Shown: positions 5,510 through 12,675 of the stretch, piece after piece | Layout of the letters: the number at the start of each line of letters is the position of its first letter | How positions within the stretch are numbered: the stretch's first letter is position 1 | DNA from: an uncultured Phascolarctobacterium sp. | GTDB taxonomy: Bacteria; Bacillota; Negativicutes; Acidaminococcales; Acidaminococcaceae | DNA: 17,459 bases | NCBI GenBank assembly: GCA_900553055.1 | Contig: USBV01000015.1 | Location: 1-17,459, forward strand | Direction: 5' to 3' | Notes under the pieces: model-generated | What the model saw: the letters and a program-made list of their open reading frames with translations, nothing else | The model's database searches: none | Told to the model about the DNA's origin: nothing | Translations under genes and position numbers: made by a program

Positions 5510-8227
5510 ATGAAAAATAAAATTCTAATTGTGGACCACAAGGAACGGAGCAAGGCTGAGCTTGTTGCTGTTCTGACAAAAGAATATGAGGTTATTAAGG
5601 CTAACGATGCATATCAAGCTTTGGATGCTTTGGCAGGTGACCCGGAAATCAAGGTGGTGCTGTTAGAATTATTATTGCCGGGTATGAGCGGATTGGAATT
5701 GCTGCAAAAAATTCGCAGCAATAGCTTATATAAGGAACTGATTGTCATTATCGTAACCGAGATAGGCAATACTAACGAAGAAATCACAGCCTTAGGCATT
5801 GGAGCGGATGACTATATTTGTCAGCCTATTTCTCCCGAGGTAGTATCCGCTAGAATTAGGCACATCCTGAATAATAAGGAGTTGCTGAGAAATTCTGAAT
5901 GTAGATTTAGTTTGCAACGGAATCTTTTAGATGCTACCGCTACTGCCATATTTGTAGTTGATGCAATTAATCACAATCTTTTGTATGCGAATAATGCCTC
6001 TAAAACCCTCTTGAAGGTGAAGAATGATAGCTATGCTGGTCGCAAATGCTATGAATACTTTTTCAACAAGAAATATCCTTGTGAAAAATGCAAGCTTTTT
6101 ATAGCCCATACTAATGAGAATAAATCCGAGGTCTATATTCCCAAAGTAACCAAGACTATGAATATACGCATTCATTTGATGGAATGGTTGACTAGGCCTG
6201 CCTATGTGGTATATATGACGGATATAACGGAGGAGAAGCATGCTCGTGAGCTAGCCGAGGAGCGGTATCAGAAGGAGCTGCGCCGCCGTTATCGGGTAGA
6301 TATGGATTTTATGGCCTATTTAGTAATCAATGTTACCAAGGGAACGGTAATCGAGCATGATCCACATGGCTTTCCAGTGCCGACCATTTATCCAGGTCAG
6401 CCGGAAACAGAATTTATTGAACGCGTCTTGCCAACCGTAATTGATTATGAAAAACGCAAGGAGTTTTCTGATATGCTGCGAGTTGAAAATTTGCGGCAGG
6501 CCTTTGCGGAAGGAAAGAATGTTTTATCCATTGATTATAGACGCTATTCCCGCAATATGAAAAATATTATGTGGGCACGGTCTACTATTCAATTGATGGA
6601 GGACCCACAGAGCAAGGACTTAATAGCCTTTTTATATACCTATGATATTAACGAAAATAAGATGATGCAGGAGGTTATCAGTAGAGCGGTCAATTATGAC
6701 TATAATATGATCGCTTATATTAACCTGTTTTCACAAACTGCAAAATTATATACAAGCAATGGCTTTGGCATTGATAGGCTGCCAAAGCAGGAATTTGACT
6801 ATCAAAGTGCCGTAGAAAAATATGTAAATGATTTTGTTCCCAAAAAGGACAGGGAAGAGATTCTACAAAAAATGTCCTTGAATAATGTGCGTCAACAGCT
6901 GCAGCATCAGGATTCATATGAATTTGATATCACTTTAATAAGTGCTAATGGTGAGAAAAAAGTGAGCAGATTGCGCTATGTAAACCTTGATAAGGTATAT
7001 GGAATGGTTCTTTGGACGGATCGGGATATTACCCATATTGTGAACCAAGCTCAACAGAAGCATGAACTGCTGTTTGAGCAAATTGATGGACTAAAGAATC
7101 TCAATCGAGTGAAAAGCGAGTATTTGGCAGCCTTTGGCACCAGTGTGCGGATGCCCTTAAAAAATATCCTGGGCACCTTAAAGAAAATGGGCAATACTAC
7201 TGCTGATGATAGGACAAGGGAGGAATTATATTCCATTAAATGCCAGCTTTCCAAAATTAGCGATATTATCAACGATATTATGGATATCAGTAATCTGGAA
7301 AATGAGAGAGTAAAGTTTTCTGAGGTTCAATTCACTATCAGCGATTTTGTTGCTACAGTTAGCAAGGATGTCAGGAAAAAGTATGCTGCTAAAAAGATTA
7401 ACTTGGAGTGCCTAGAGCAGGTATTCCATGATAGCTGCTTGGGAGATTTTAAAGCAGCCTACAAGCTTTTATACAATGTATTGGATAATGCTTATAAATA
7501 CTCGGATAATGGCTCCAAAGTACAGTTCATCGTTTATGAATTGCCATTTAAAGATCAAAAGGAAGCAATATATCGCTTCGTGGTGAAGGATTGGGGTTGT
7601 GGCATTGAGGAACAAAGATTGGCAACAGTTTTTACTCCCTTCTATTCCTTCATTAACCAAAGTGACCACAAGGATAGCTCCGGCTTGGGACTGTCCATTG
7701 CTAAATTTATTGTGGATAGATTAGGTGGAATCATTTCCATTGATAGCAAGGAAGGCGCAGGGACCACAGTTACCATTGACTTGCATATGGCCTTTGCCAA
7801 TACCACGCAAGTTAAGGAAGAGGTTAGAGTGGAGGAGCAGCCCAAGGTGAATCATATGCACCTGTTGCTGGTACAAAAGAACCCTTTGGAGCTTTTGGTT
7901 TTGCGCAAGCTTTTGGAGAGCAAGGGCGCTAAGATAGATTGTACTGAATCAGTTGAAGCGGCTGCTGAGCTTATGAAAAAACATGATATTGGTTATTACA
8001 GCTTTCTGATTGTGGATATGGATAATATCTTGTCGCAAATGCGAGGAGAGGCATTGAAGAAGCTGAAGCTGCATCCACATCGAGGTCGGGGCAGTTTGTT
8101 TGCCCTTTGTGCTAATGTGGATTTGGATGAAAAGAAGGCTTTGGTTGAGGCCGGCGTGGACGAGGTACTGTTTAAGCCTTTGCGACTGACAAGTCTTTTG
8201 GAAATCATGGGAGAACATAAAAAGTAA
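5510..8227 (+). CDS. Hybrid sensor histidine kinase with degenerate phosphorelay sites (pseudokinase-like)
   Basis: A 905-residue cytoplasmic protein. Order: receiver domain (about 2-122); PAS-like sensor (about 135-240) with a Cys cluster C180, C191, C194 (KCYEYFF...PCEKC); two further PAS-like regions (about 265-385 and 395-515); a HisKA-like helix pair (about 530-600); HATPase (about 645-762); C-terminal receiver (about 783-900). The ATPase looks intact: N660 in LDNAYKY, D694 in KDWGCGI, GLGL at 725-728. Key phosphotransfer residues are missing. Receiver 1 has E53 instead of Asp (LLELLLPGM) and Q105 instead of Lys (CQP). The H-box reads KSEYLAAFGTSVRMP, with T544 where His belongs. The last receiver keeps D836 and K889 but lacks the acidic pair. 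ATG 5510 is chosen over ATG 5504 because GAGG (5499-5502) is correctly spaced only for it. It sits between tatC (35-base gap) and exbB (12-base gap). Confidence 0.85.
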   Translation: MKNKILIVDHKERSKAELVAVLTKEYEVIKANDAYQALDALAGDPEIKVVLLELLLPGMSGLELLQKIRSNSLYKELIVIIVTEIGNTNEEITALGIGADDYICQPISPEVVSARIRHILNNKELLRNSECRFSLQRNLLDATATAIFVVDAINHNLLYANNASKTLLKVKNDSYAGRKCYEYFFNKKYPCEKCKLFIAHTNENKSEVYIPKVTKTMNIRIHLMEWLTRPAYVVYMTDITEEKHARELAEERYQKELRRRYRVDMDFMAYLVINVTKGTVIEHDPHGFPVPTIYPGQPETEFIERVLPTVIDYEKRKEFSDMLRVENLRQAFAEGKNVLSIDYRRYSRNMKNIMWARSTIQLMEDPQSKDLIAFLYTYDINENKMMQEVISRAVNYDYNMIAYINLFSQTAKLYTSNGFGIDRLPKQEFDYQSAVEKYVNDFVPKKDREEILQKMSLNNVRQQLQHQDSYEFDITLISANGEKKVSRLRYVNLDKVYGMVLWTDRDITHIVNQAQQKHELLFEQIDGLKNLNRVKSEYLAAFGTSVRMPLKNILGTLKKMGNTTADDRTREELYSIKCQLSKISDIINDIMDISNLENERVKFSEVQFTISDFVATVSKDVRKKYAAKKINLECLEQVFHDSCLGDFKAAYKLLYNVLDNAYKYSDNGSKVQFIVYELPFKDQKEAIYRFVVKDWGCGIEEQRLATVFTPFYSFINQSDHKDSSGLGLSIAKFIVDRLGGIISIDSKEGAGTTVTIDLHMAFANTTQVKEEVRVEEQPKVNHMHLLLVQKNPLELLVLRKLLESKGAKIDCTESVEAAAELMKKHDIGYYSFLIVDMDNILSQMRGEALKKLKLHPHRGRGSLFALCANVDLDEKKALVEAGVDEVLFKPLRLTSLLEIMGEHKK

Positions 8228-8239
8228 GGAGAGATTAGC

Positions 8240-8833
8240 GTGGATTTAATGCATTTATTTAAACAAGGTGGTTTAGTTATGTATCCTTTGGCTTTGCTGT
8301 CCTTCGTTGCCTTAGCGATATTTTTTGAGAGAATGCTTTATTTCAGGGGCATTGATACGGATATGGAGCGCCTGAAAAAATTGTTGGACTATATCGCTGA
8401 CAGAGACAGTAATGGGGTTGCAGAAATGGCAAAGGAAAAACCCACCGATGCGGTACTGCTGGCCCAAAGCTATCTTTCCTTGAAGCAAGATCAGCAGGAT
8501 AAAGTGCAGAATCTGGAAACCCAAGTTAATTTCAAATCCATGGGCTATAATGATAATCTGGCATTTTTAAGCATCATCATTACTTTAGCGCCCTTACTGG
8601 GGCTGTTAGGTACCATTTTAGGTATTATTTCCTCCTTTAAGGTATTTGATTTACAGAACGGCGCCAATCAGTTTGCTATTACCAGTGGCGTGGGCGAGGC
8701 CTTGATTGCGACTGCCTTTGGCCTTATTGTGGCCATGTTTGCTTTGGTTCTGTATGGTGTATTGAAGTACCAAATAGGGAAATTGGATAAAAAGCTAGCT
8801 CTTTGCTGTGTTAGCCTCTTAGATGCTAAGTAA
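8240..8833 (+). CDS. exbB: ExbB-like proton channel subunit (MotA/TolQ/ExbB family)
   Basis: A 197-residue three-span membrane protein. The first span is at about residues 12-30, the second (LSIIITLAPLLGLLGTILGI) at about 105-127, and the third at about 143-168 (SGVGEALIATAFGLIVAMF), with the typical 'GLLGT..G' and 'EAL.aTa.GL' signatures. With ExbD it forms the proton-driven motor that energises TonB. It starts at GTG 8240. Its ribosome binding site TAAGGAGA overlaps the stop codon of the kinase gene, so it is probably co-translated with it. The third span has AMF where many homologues have a Pro. The cytoplasmic loop between spans 1 and 2 is of usual length. Confidence 0.92.
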   Translation: MDLMHLFKQGGLVMYPLALLSFVALAIFFERMLYFRGIDTDMERLKKLLDYIADRDSNGVAEMAKEKPTDAVLLAQSYLSLKQDQQDKVQNLETQVNFKSMGYNDNLAFLSIIITLAPLLGLLGTILGIISSFKVFDLQNGANQFAITSGVGEALIATAFGLIVAMFALVLYGVLKYQIGKLDKKLALCCVSLLDAK

Positions 8834-8861
8834 TAGGCGAAGCAAAAAGGAGTGATAACTA

Positions 8862-9266
8862 ATGCGCTTTACCAAAAAAGATGAAGGCTTGCCCCAAATC
8901 ATGGTTATTCCCATGATTGATATCATGTTTTTTTTGCTGGTATTTTTTATGCTTGCGACCATTAATATGAGTAATTCCGGTAGCCTGCCTATAAAGCTGG
9001 CTAGCATGCAGAATCTTCAGCAAACAAAGCTGGACGGACTGCATGTGGCAGTGGACAAGGATAATAAGCTTTATGTGGATAATATGGAAATCAAAGCTGA
9101 TAAGCTTTTGCCATTGCTGCAAAAGGCCACAGCTGCCAATCCTGAAATGCTTGTTATTTTGAGAATTGATAAAAACAGCCAGTTTTATAGTACCTCTGAG
9201 CTCATAAATATCCTAAAACGGGCAGGTGTGAAACGAATCGCTTTGGCAGCTGAAAAGAGGTCCTAG
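8862..9266 (+). CDS. exbD: ExbD-like subunit (ExbD/TolR family)
   Basis: A 134-residue protein with a short cytoplasmic N-terminus, one membrane span (about residues 15-34) and a periplasmic domain. The span includes PMIDIMFFLLVFFM, with D20 at the position of the protonatable Asp essential in this family. The periplasmic part ends with the usual pattern of small strands and helices (LVILRIDKNSQ, then a helix). AAAGGAGTG lies upstream of the ATG, and the next gene follows after 3 bases. It works with ExbB to couple the proton gradient to TonB. Confidence 0.92.
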   Translation: MRFTKKDEGLPQIMVIPMIDIMFFLLVFFMLATINMSNSGSLPIKLASMQNLQQTKLDGLHVAVDKDNKLYVDNMEIKADKLLPLLQKATAANPEMLVILRIDKNSQFYSTSELINILKRAGVKRIALAAEKRS

Positions 9267-9269
9267 CTT

Positions 9270-9860
9270 ATGTATAGTGAAAGAATGCGAATCGCAATTG
9301 CTCTTGCCTGTTCCTTGGCCTGCCATCTATGCTTATTAATGGCGGGGCAGATACAGGGGCATCATCGGGCTGTTAGTGATGAGGTTTATGAAACAATGCT
9401 GGATATCAGCCCTGCAGATTTTGACCAAGAGGCTGTTAAAAGCAGAATTCACAATAAAAAGGGCTTTTTTACGCTTGCTCCCTTGGAGCTGTACTTATTG
9501 GAGGATGCTCCAATTAAGCTAAAAAAAATCAAGATAGAGGAGATAGACCCTTCAAGCTTGAAAAAGCCCAAGATTGCTCCTATTGTGCGGGAGCCCTTGG
9601 TGAAGCCAAAGCTTTTAAGGCATGCGCCTGTTCCCTATCCAGCGAAGGCTGGTGGGCAGACTGGGCGTGTTATCGTGTGCATTTTGGTGGGAGCAGACGG
9701 AGTGCCTGAATATGTATCCACAGCAGCTTCCTCCGGTAACCCCTTTTTGGATGGTGCAGCCTTGGAGGAGTGCATAAAATGGCGCTTCTCTCCAGCTCAG
9801 GATGTAGAGGGTAATGACGTTAGATGTATTATTTATATTCCCGTAGATGTCAAACCTTAA
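9270..9860 (+). CDS. tonB: TonB-family energy transducer
   Basis: A 196-residue protein. The N-terminal signal-anchor (about residues 7-26) contains S15 and H19 in an SxxxH arrangement (SLACH), as in TonB, where the His contacts ExbD. A Lys-rich, moderately Pro-rich linker follows (about 75-120), shorter than in E. coli TonB. The C-terminal TonB domain (about 122-195) begins with PYPAKAGGQTGRVIV and includes SGNPFLDGAALE and WRFSPA, all standard for the family. It contacts TonB boxes of outer-membrane transporters, so its presence supports an outer membrane in this organism. No TonB-dependent receptor gene is in the window. The ribosome binding site (AGAGG) lies within the end of exbD, and a strong terminator follows. 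Confidence 0.9.
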   Translation: MYSERMRIAIALACSLACHLCLLMAGQIQGHHRAVSDEVYETMLDISPADFDQEAVKSRIHNKKGFFTLAPLELYLLEDAPIKLKKIKIEEIDPSSLKKPKIAPIVREPLVKPKLLRHAPVPYPAKAGGQTGRVIVCILVGADGVPEYVSTAASSGNPFLDGAALEECIKWRFSPAQDVEGNDVRCIIYIPVDVKP

Positions 9861-9882
9861 CTGCTTTCATTTAAATCTTCCT

Positions 9883-9937
9883 ATAAAAAGCAAAGAGAGA
9901 TACATCCGTTATAGATGCATCTCTCTTTGCTTTTTAT
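9883..9937. terminator. Bidirectional terminator between tonB and the rrf2-type gene
   Basis: AAAAAGCAAAGAGAGAT (9885-9901) pairs perfectly with ATCTCTCTTTGCTTTTT (9919-9935). An A.U/U.A extension and an inner CATC/GATG pair (9903-9906 with 9914-9917) add to it. A-rich and T-rich ends on each side make it function in both directions, ending the long plus-strand operon and the convergent minus-strand regulator gene. Confidence 0.95.
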
Positions 9938-9942
9938 CTGTG

Positions 9943-10419
9943 TTAGGAATTAGTGATATTGGCCTTGCGCTCTAAAAAGGTTAGATAGAGGCTGGGCTGG
10001 TTGAGCTTGTCCTGCTGCATTTTTAAAATATCGAGCAGAGTAATATTGTCTAGTAATTCGTCAATAGTGGATTGGAGGAGCTGCCACACATCAGCAGCTA
10101 CGCATTTATCCATATTAGGGCATTGTGCGCTCTTGCTGTCGGAGCAGGGGGTTACTGTTTTGAAGATTTCCATGACCTTAACGATTTGATTCACGGTATA
10201 ATTTTGGGGCAGATTAGCAAGCCTATAGCCGCCGCGGTTGCCACGAGTAGCATTCACAAGCCCGGCTTTTACGAGCTTGCTCATGATTTGCTCAGTATAC
10301 TTCAAAGGAAGAATTTCCTTGTCGGCTATATCCTTGATGGGTATGGGGCCGAGAGGGTAGTTTTCAGCTAAGAATATCATAATGCGTAATGCATAACGGC
10401 TTTTTGTGGAAATCTTCAT
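9943..10419 (-). CDS. Rrf2/IscR-family Fe-S-type transcriptional regulator
   Basis: A 158-residue protein with the Rrf2 winged-helix N-terminus MKISTKSRYALRIM and the wing RGNRGGYRLA (59-68). Three Cys (C92, C100, C106; spacing C-x7-C-x5-C) sit in the region where IscR/NsrR/RsrR relatives bind an Fe-S cluster. IscR itself has C-x5-C-x5-C, so the cluster loop here is two residues longer. Such proteins sense Fe-S status, nitric oxide or redox state, usually as dimers that also repress their own genes. AAAGGAGAA precedes the start. Its promoter region contains a palindrome and its leader a hairpin (separate entries). It is convergent with the Tat/TonB operon and could regulate it, but the operator-like elements at 354-376 and 432-454 do not clearly match its own promoter palindrome. 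Confidence 0.88.
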   Translation of the reverse strand: MKISTKSRYALRIMIFLAENYPLGPIPIKDIADKEILPLKYTEQIMSKLVKAGLVNATRGNRGGYRLANLPQNYTVNQIVKVMEIFKTVTPCSDSKSAQCPNMDKCVAADVWQLLQSTIDELLDNITLLDILKMQQDKLNQPSLYLTFLERKANITNS

Positions 10420-10451
10420 GTGGTTGTTCTCCTTTGCGTGAGGAATTATTA

Positions 10452-10480
10452 CTGCACCTGCTTAGCTTGTGCAGGTGCAG
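10452..10480 (-). promoter_or_regulatory. Perfect 10-bp hairpin in the leader of the rrf2-type gene
   Basis: CTGCACCTGC (10452-10461) and GCAGGTGCAG (10471-10480) flank a 9-nt loop. It lies between the predicted promoter and the ribosome binding site of the minus-strand regulator gene. It is not followed by a U run on the minus strand, so it is not a plain terminator. It could be an mRNA stability element or a DNA binding site. It is the most GC-rich item in an otherwise AT-rich leader. Confidence 0.6.
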
Positions 10481-10499
10481 AAGGTTATCCTATGCTTTT

Positions 10500-10533
10500 A
10501 TTATAGTACTTTTTTGTCATACCAAAAAGTGCT
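10500..10533 (-). promoter_or_regulatory. Predicted promoter and overlapping palindrome of the rrf2-type gene
   Basis: On the minus strand TATAAT occupies 10505-10500, with a weak -35 (TTTTTG or TTTTGG) 16-17 bp upstream around 10522-10528. AGTACTTTTT (10505-10514) and AAAAAGTGCT (10524-10533) form inverted arms with one G.T mismatch across the -35/-10 spacer. A palindrome at this place is the usual position for an autoregulatory operator, as Rrf2-type regulators often have. The identity of the binding protein is inference. Confidence 0.5.
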
Positions 10534-10555
10534 TTTGGAAAATGTTTTGACCAGC

Positions 10556-10746
10556 AAATAGGCAATTAGCAAATCAGCAAGCGAACATTGTGACTTTTAG
10601 CGAATGAGTGACTGGAACAATGGACTCAAGGGTTGATTGCAGTGAATTCTTATTAGTTCAAATAGTACCCCGTAGAGTCCTTATTGTTCCCCACGAAATG
10701 AGCGTTAGGAAAGTCACAATGAGCGATGATTGCTAATTGCCTATTT
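10556..10746. repeat. Imperfect inverted repeat of about 190 bp (MITE-like or structured RNA)
   Basis: The outer 17 bases match perfectly: AAATAGGCAATTAGCAA (10556-10572) against the reverse complement of 10730-10746. Further paired blocks in the same order are ATTGTGACTTT (10587-10597) with 10710-10720, GGAACAAT (10614-10621) with 10683-10690, and GGACTC (10622-10627) with 10675-10680. Short unpaired segments lie between them and a loop of about 47 bases at the centre. No coding frame lies within it. The shape fits a miniature inverted-repeat element or another dispersed intergenic repeat. I saw no convincing target-site duplication and no second copy in the window. Confidence 0.6.
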
Positions 10747-10788
10747 CCCAAATATAGTCTCAAACCACAATTTATAGGGATAATATTG

Positions 10789-10818
10789 TTCACAAAAATA
10801 CTACTCTTGTGATATAAT
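10789..10818 (+). promoter_or_regulatory. Promoter of gatCAB
   Basis: TTCACA (10789-10794), an 18-bp spacer and TATAAT (10813-10818) preceded by TG at 10810-10811 (extended -10). The spacer edges hold a short inverted repeat, TCACAA (10790-10795) and TTGTGA (10807-10812), which could be a binding site or chance. Confidence 0.65.
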
Positions 10819-10836
10819 AAAGCAGGTTATTTCTTA

Positions 10837-10878
10837 AATTCAAGCTAAACGCCGCATATCGCTGCGCAAAGCTTAATT
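10837..10878 (+). promoter_or_regulatory. Weak stem-loop in the gatCAB leader
   Basis: AATT-c-AAGCT (10837-10846) can pair with AGCTT-AATT (10870-10878), with one bulged C, around a GC-containing loop, giving a modest hairpin in the roughly 80-base leader before gatC. No T-box hallmark (AGGGTGG-type antiterminator, specifier stem) is visible and no U run follows. Regulation is therefore unproven. Confidence 0.3.
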
Positions 10879-10902
10879 AAACAATCATAGGATGGTGAAA
10901 AA

Positions 10903-11190
10903 ATGAAAGTATCTGCTGAAGACGTAAAGCATATTGCACAGCTTTCCCGTTTAACCGTTCCTGCATCTGAGATGGAAGTGTTTACTGAGCAATTCAACCA
11001 GATCCTGAACTATGCCGATATTCTTGAAAAAATTGATACCACCGGTATCGAGCCCACTCCTTACGTGCTGCCTGTTAGCAACGTATTGCGTGAGGACGTT
11101 GTCAAAGAGGGCGTATCCCATGAGGAAGCTCTGAAGAATGCTCCGGCTGTCCACAACGATGGCTTCAAGGTACCGCGCGTAATCGATTAA
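10903..11190 (+). CDS. gatC: GatC, small subunit of aspartyl/glutamyl-tRNA amidotransferase
   Basis: A 95-residue protein of typical GatC length. It begins MKVSAEDVKHIAQLSRL, the conserved N-terminal helix, and includes the EKIDTTGIEPTPYV segment and the C-terminal DGFKVPRVID that wraps around GatA. GatC stabilises the GatA-GatB complex that converts Asp-tRNA(Asn) and/or Glu-tRNA(Gln) to the amidated forms. It is the first gene of gatCAB, and gatA follows after 15 bases. Confidence 0.97.
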   Translation: MKVSAEDVKHIAQLSRLTVPASEMEVFTEQFNQILNYADILEKIDTTGIEPTPYVLPVSNVLREDVVKEGVSHEEALKNAPAVHNDGFKVPRVID

Positions 11191-11205
11191 GAAGGAGGCA
11201 CTACT

Positions 11206-12675
11206 GTGGAACTGTATAAACTTACGGCACACGAGCTGCATGACAAGCTCGTTAATAAAGAAGTCAGCTCCGTCGAACTGACCAAGGCTCTCTATGAGCG
11301 CATCGACGCAGTTGAAGACAAGGTTAACGCCTATGTAACCTTGGATAAAGAAAATGCTTTGGCACAGGCTGCTAAGGTTGATGCTAAAATCGCAGCTGGC
11401 GACAGCATCGCTCCTCTGGCTGGCGTTCCTGGCGCTATTAAAGATAATATCTGCACCAAGGGCTTACTCACTACCTGCTCCTCCAAAATGCTGAGCAATG
11501 TAGTGCCCATTTATGATGCTCATGTAATTAAAAACCTGCGTGCTGACGAAACCATTTTCCTCGGCAAGACCAATATGGACGAATTCGCTATGGGCTCCAC
11601 CACCGAAACCTCCTACTATGGTCCCACTCATAACCCCTGGAATTTGGAACGCGTTCCCGGCGGCTCCTCCGGCGGCAGTGCTGCTGCTATTGCTGCTGGC
11701 GAAGCAATCTGGACCTTGGGCTCCGATACTGGCGGCTCCATTCGTCAACCGGCTTCCTTCAATGGCTGCGTTGGTATTAAACCCACCTATGGCCGTGTAT
11801 CCCGTTATGGTTGCGTAGCATTTGCTTCCTCTTTGGACCAAATCGGACCTATCACCCGCGACGTAACCGACGCTGCGCTGGTGCTGAACACCATTTGCGG
11901 CAAGGATGAAATGGACTCTACCTCCCTTGACGTAGAGGTTCCCGACTTCACTAAGGCACTGCGCGCCGATGTGAAGGGCCTGCGCATTGGCCTACCCAAG
12001 GAATACTTTGGCGAAGGCATTGACCCCGATGTTAAGGCCGAAATCATGAAGGCTGTAAAGAAATACGAGGAGCTGGGTGCTGAAATCGTCGAGGTTTCCC
12101 TGCCCCATACCGAGTACGCTGTAATCACCTACTACATCATCGCTCCGGCTGAAGCATCCGCTAACCTGGCTCGTTATGATGGCGTGCGTTATGGCTATCG
12201 CAACCTGAATGCGACCTCCGCTCCGGAGATGACTACCATGAGCCGTACCGAGGGCTTTGGCCTGGAGGTACGTCGCCGCATTATGCTGGGCACCTATGTA
12301 CTCTCCAGCGGCTACTATGATGCATATTATAACAAGGCAATGCAGGTGCGTACCCTGATCCGTCGCGACTTTGAGGCTGCCTTTGAAAAATGCGATGTGC
12401 TCCTAACTCCGACCTCTCCTGTTCCTGCTTACAAGATTGATGGCAAAATGGACCCGCTGACCATTTACATGCTGGACGTAACCACCATTCCTGTAAACAT
12501 GGCTGGCCTGCCCGGTATCTCCATCCCCTGCGGCTTCGCTAAGGACGGTATGCCCATTGGCATGCAATTAATCGGCAAGGTACTGGACGAAGAGACCATT
12601 CTCCGTGCTGCTTATACCTTTGAACAAGCAACCGAATATCATAAAGTATTCGCACCGCTGGGAGGTAACAAATAA
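11206..12675 (+). CDS. gatA: GatA, glutaminase/amidase subunit of tRNA amidotransferase
   Basis: A 489-residue amidase-signature enzyme that hydrolyses Gln and supplies ammonia for tRNA-bound Asp/Glu amidation. The Ser-cisSer-Lys triad is visible: K79 in GAIKDN, S154 in PGGSSGGS, and S178 in [11 protein letters not shown]. Length and motif spacing match normal GatA. It starts at GTG 11206 behind GAAGGAGG. Its stop overlaps the gatB start by one base (TAATG), so the two are coupled. The third positions look more GC-rich than in the Tat/TonB operon, as expected of a highly expressed housekeeping gene. Confidence 0.98.
   Translation: MELYKLTAHELHDKLVNKEVSSVELTKALYERIDAVEDKVNAYVTLDKENALAQAAKVDAKIAAGDSIAPLAGVPGAIKDNICTKGLLTTCSSKMLSNVVPIYDAHVIKNLRADETIFLGKTNMDEFAMGSTTETSYYGPTHNPWNLERVPGGSSGGSAAAIAAGEAIWTLGSDTGGSIRQPASFNGCVGIKPTYGRVSRYGCVAFASSLDQIGPITRDVTDAALVLNTICGKDEMDSTSLDVEVPDFTKALRADVKGLRIGLPKEYFGEGIDPDVKAEIMKAVKKYEELGAEIVEVSLPHTEYAVITYYIIAPAEASANLARYDGVRYGYRNLNATSAPEMTTMSRTEGFGLEVRRRIMLGTYVLSSGYYDAYYNKAMQVRTLIRRDFEAAFEKCDVLLTPTSPVPAYKIDGKMDPLTIYMLDVTTIPVNMAGLPGISIPCGFAKDGMPIGMQLIGKVLDEETILRAAYTFEQATEYHKVFAPLGGNK

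Noticed and set aside
10790..10812. Rex-like operator in the gatC promoter (TCACAA...TTGTGA)
   Set aside because: The half-sites are in the reverse order to the usual Rex site (TTGTGA...TCACAA) and the spacing is wrong.
10819..10902. T-box riboswitch in the gatCAB leader
   Set aside because: No T-box sequence, specifier loop or terminator/antiterminator pair is visible in the short leader.
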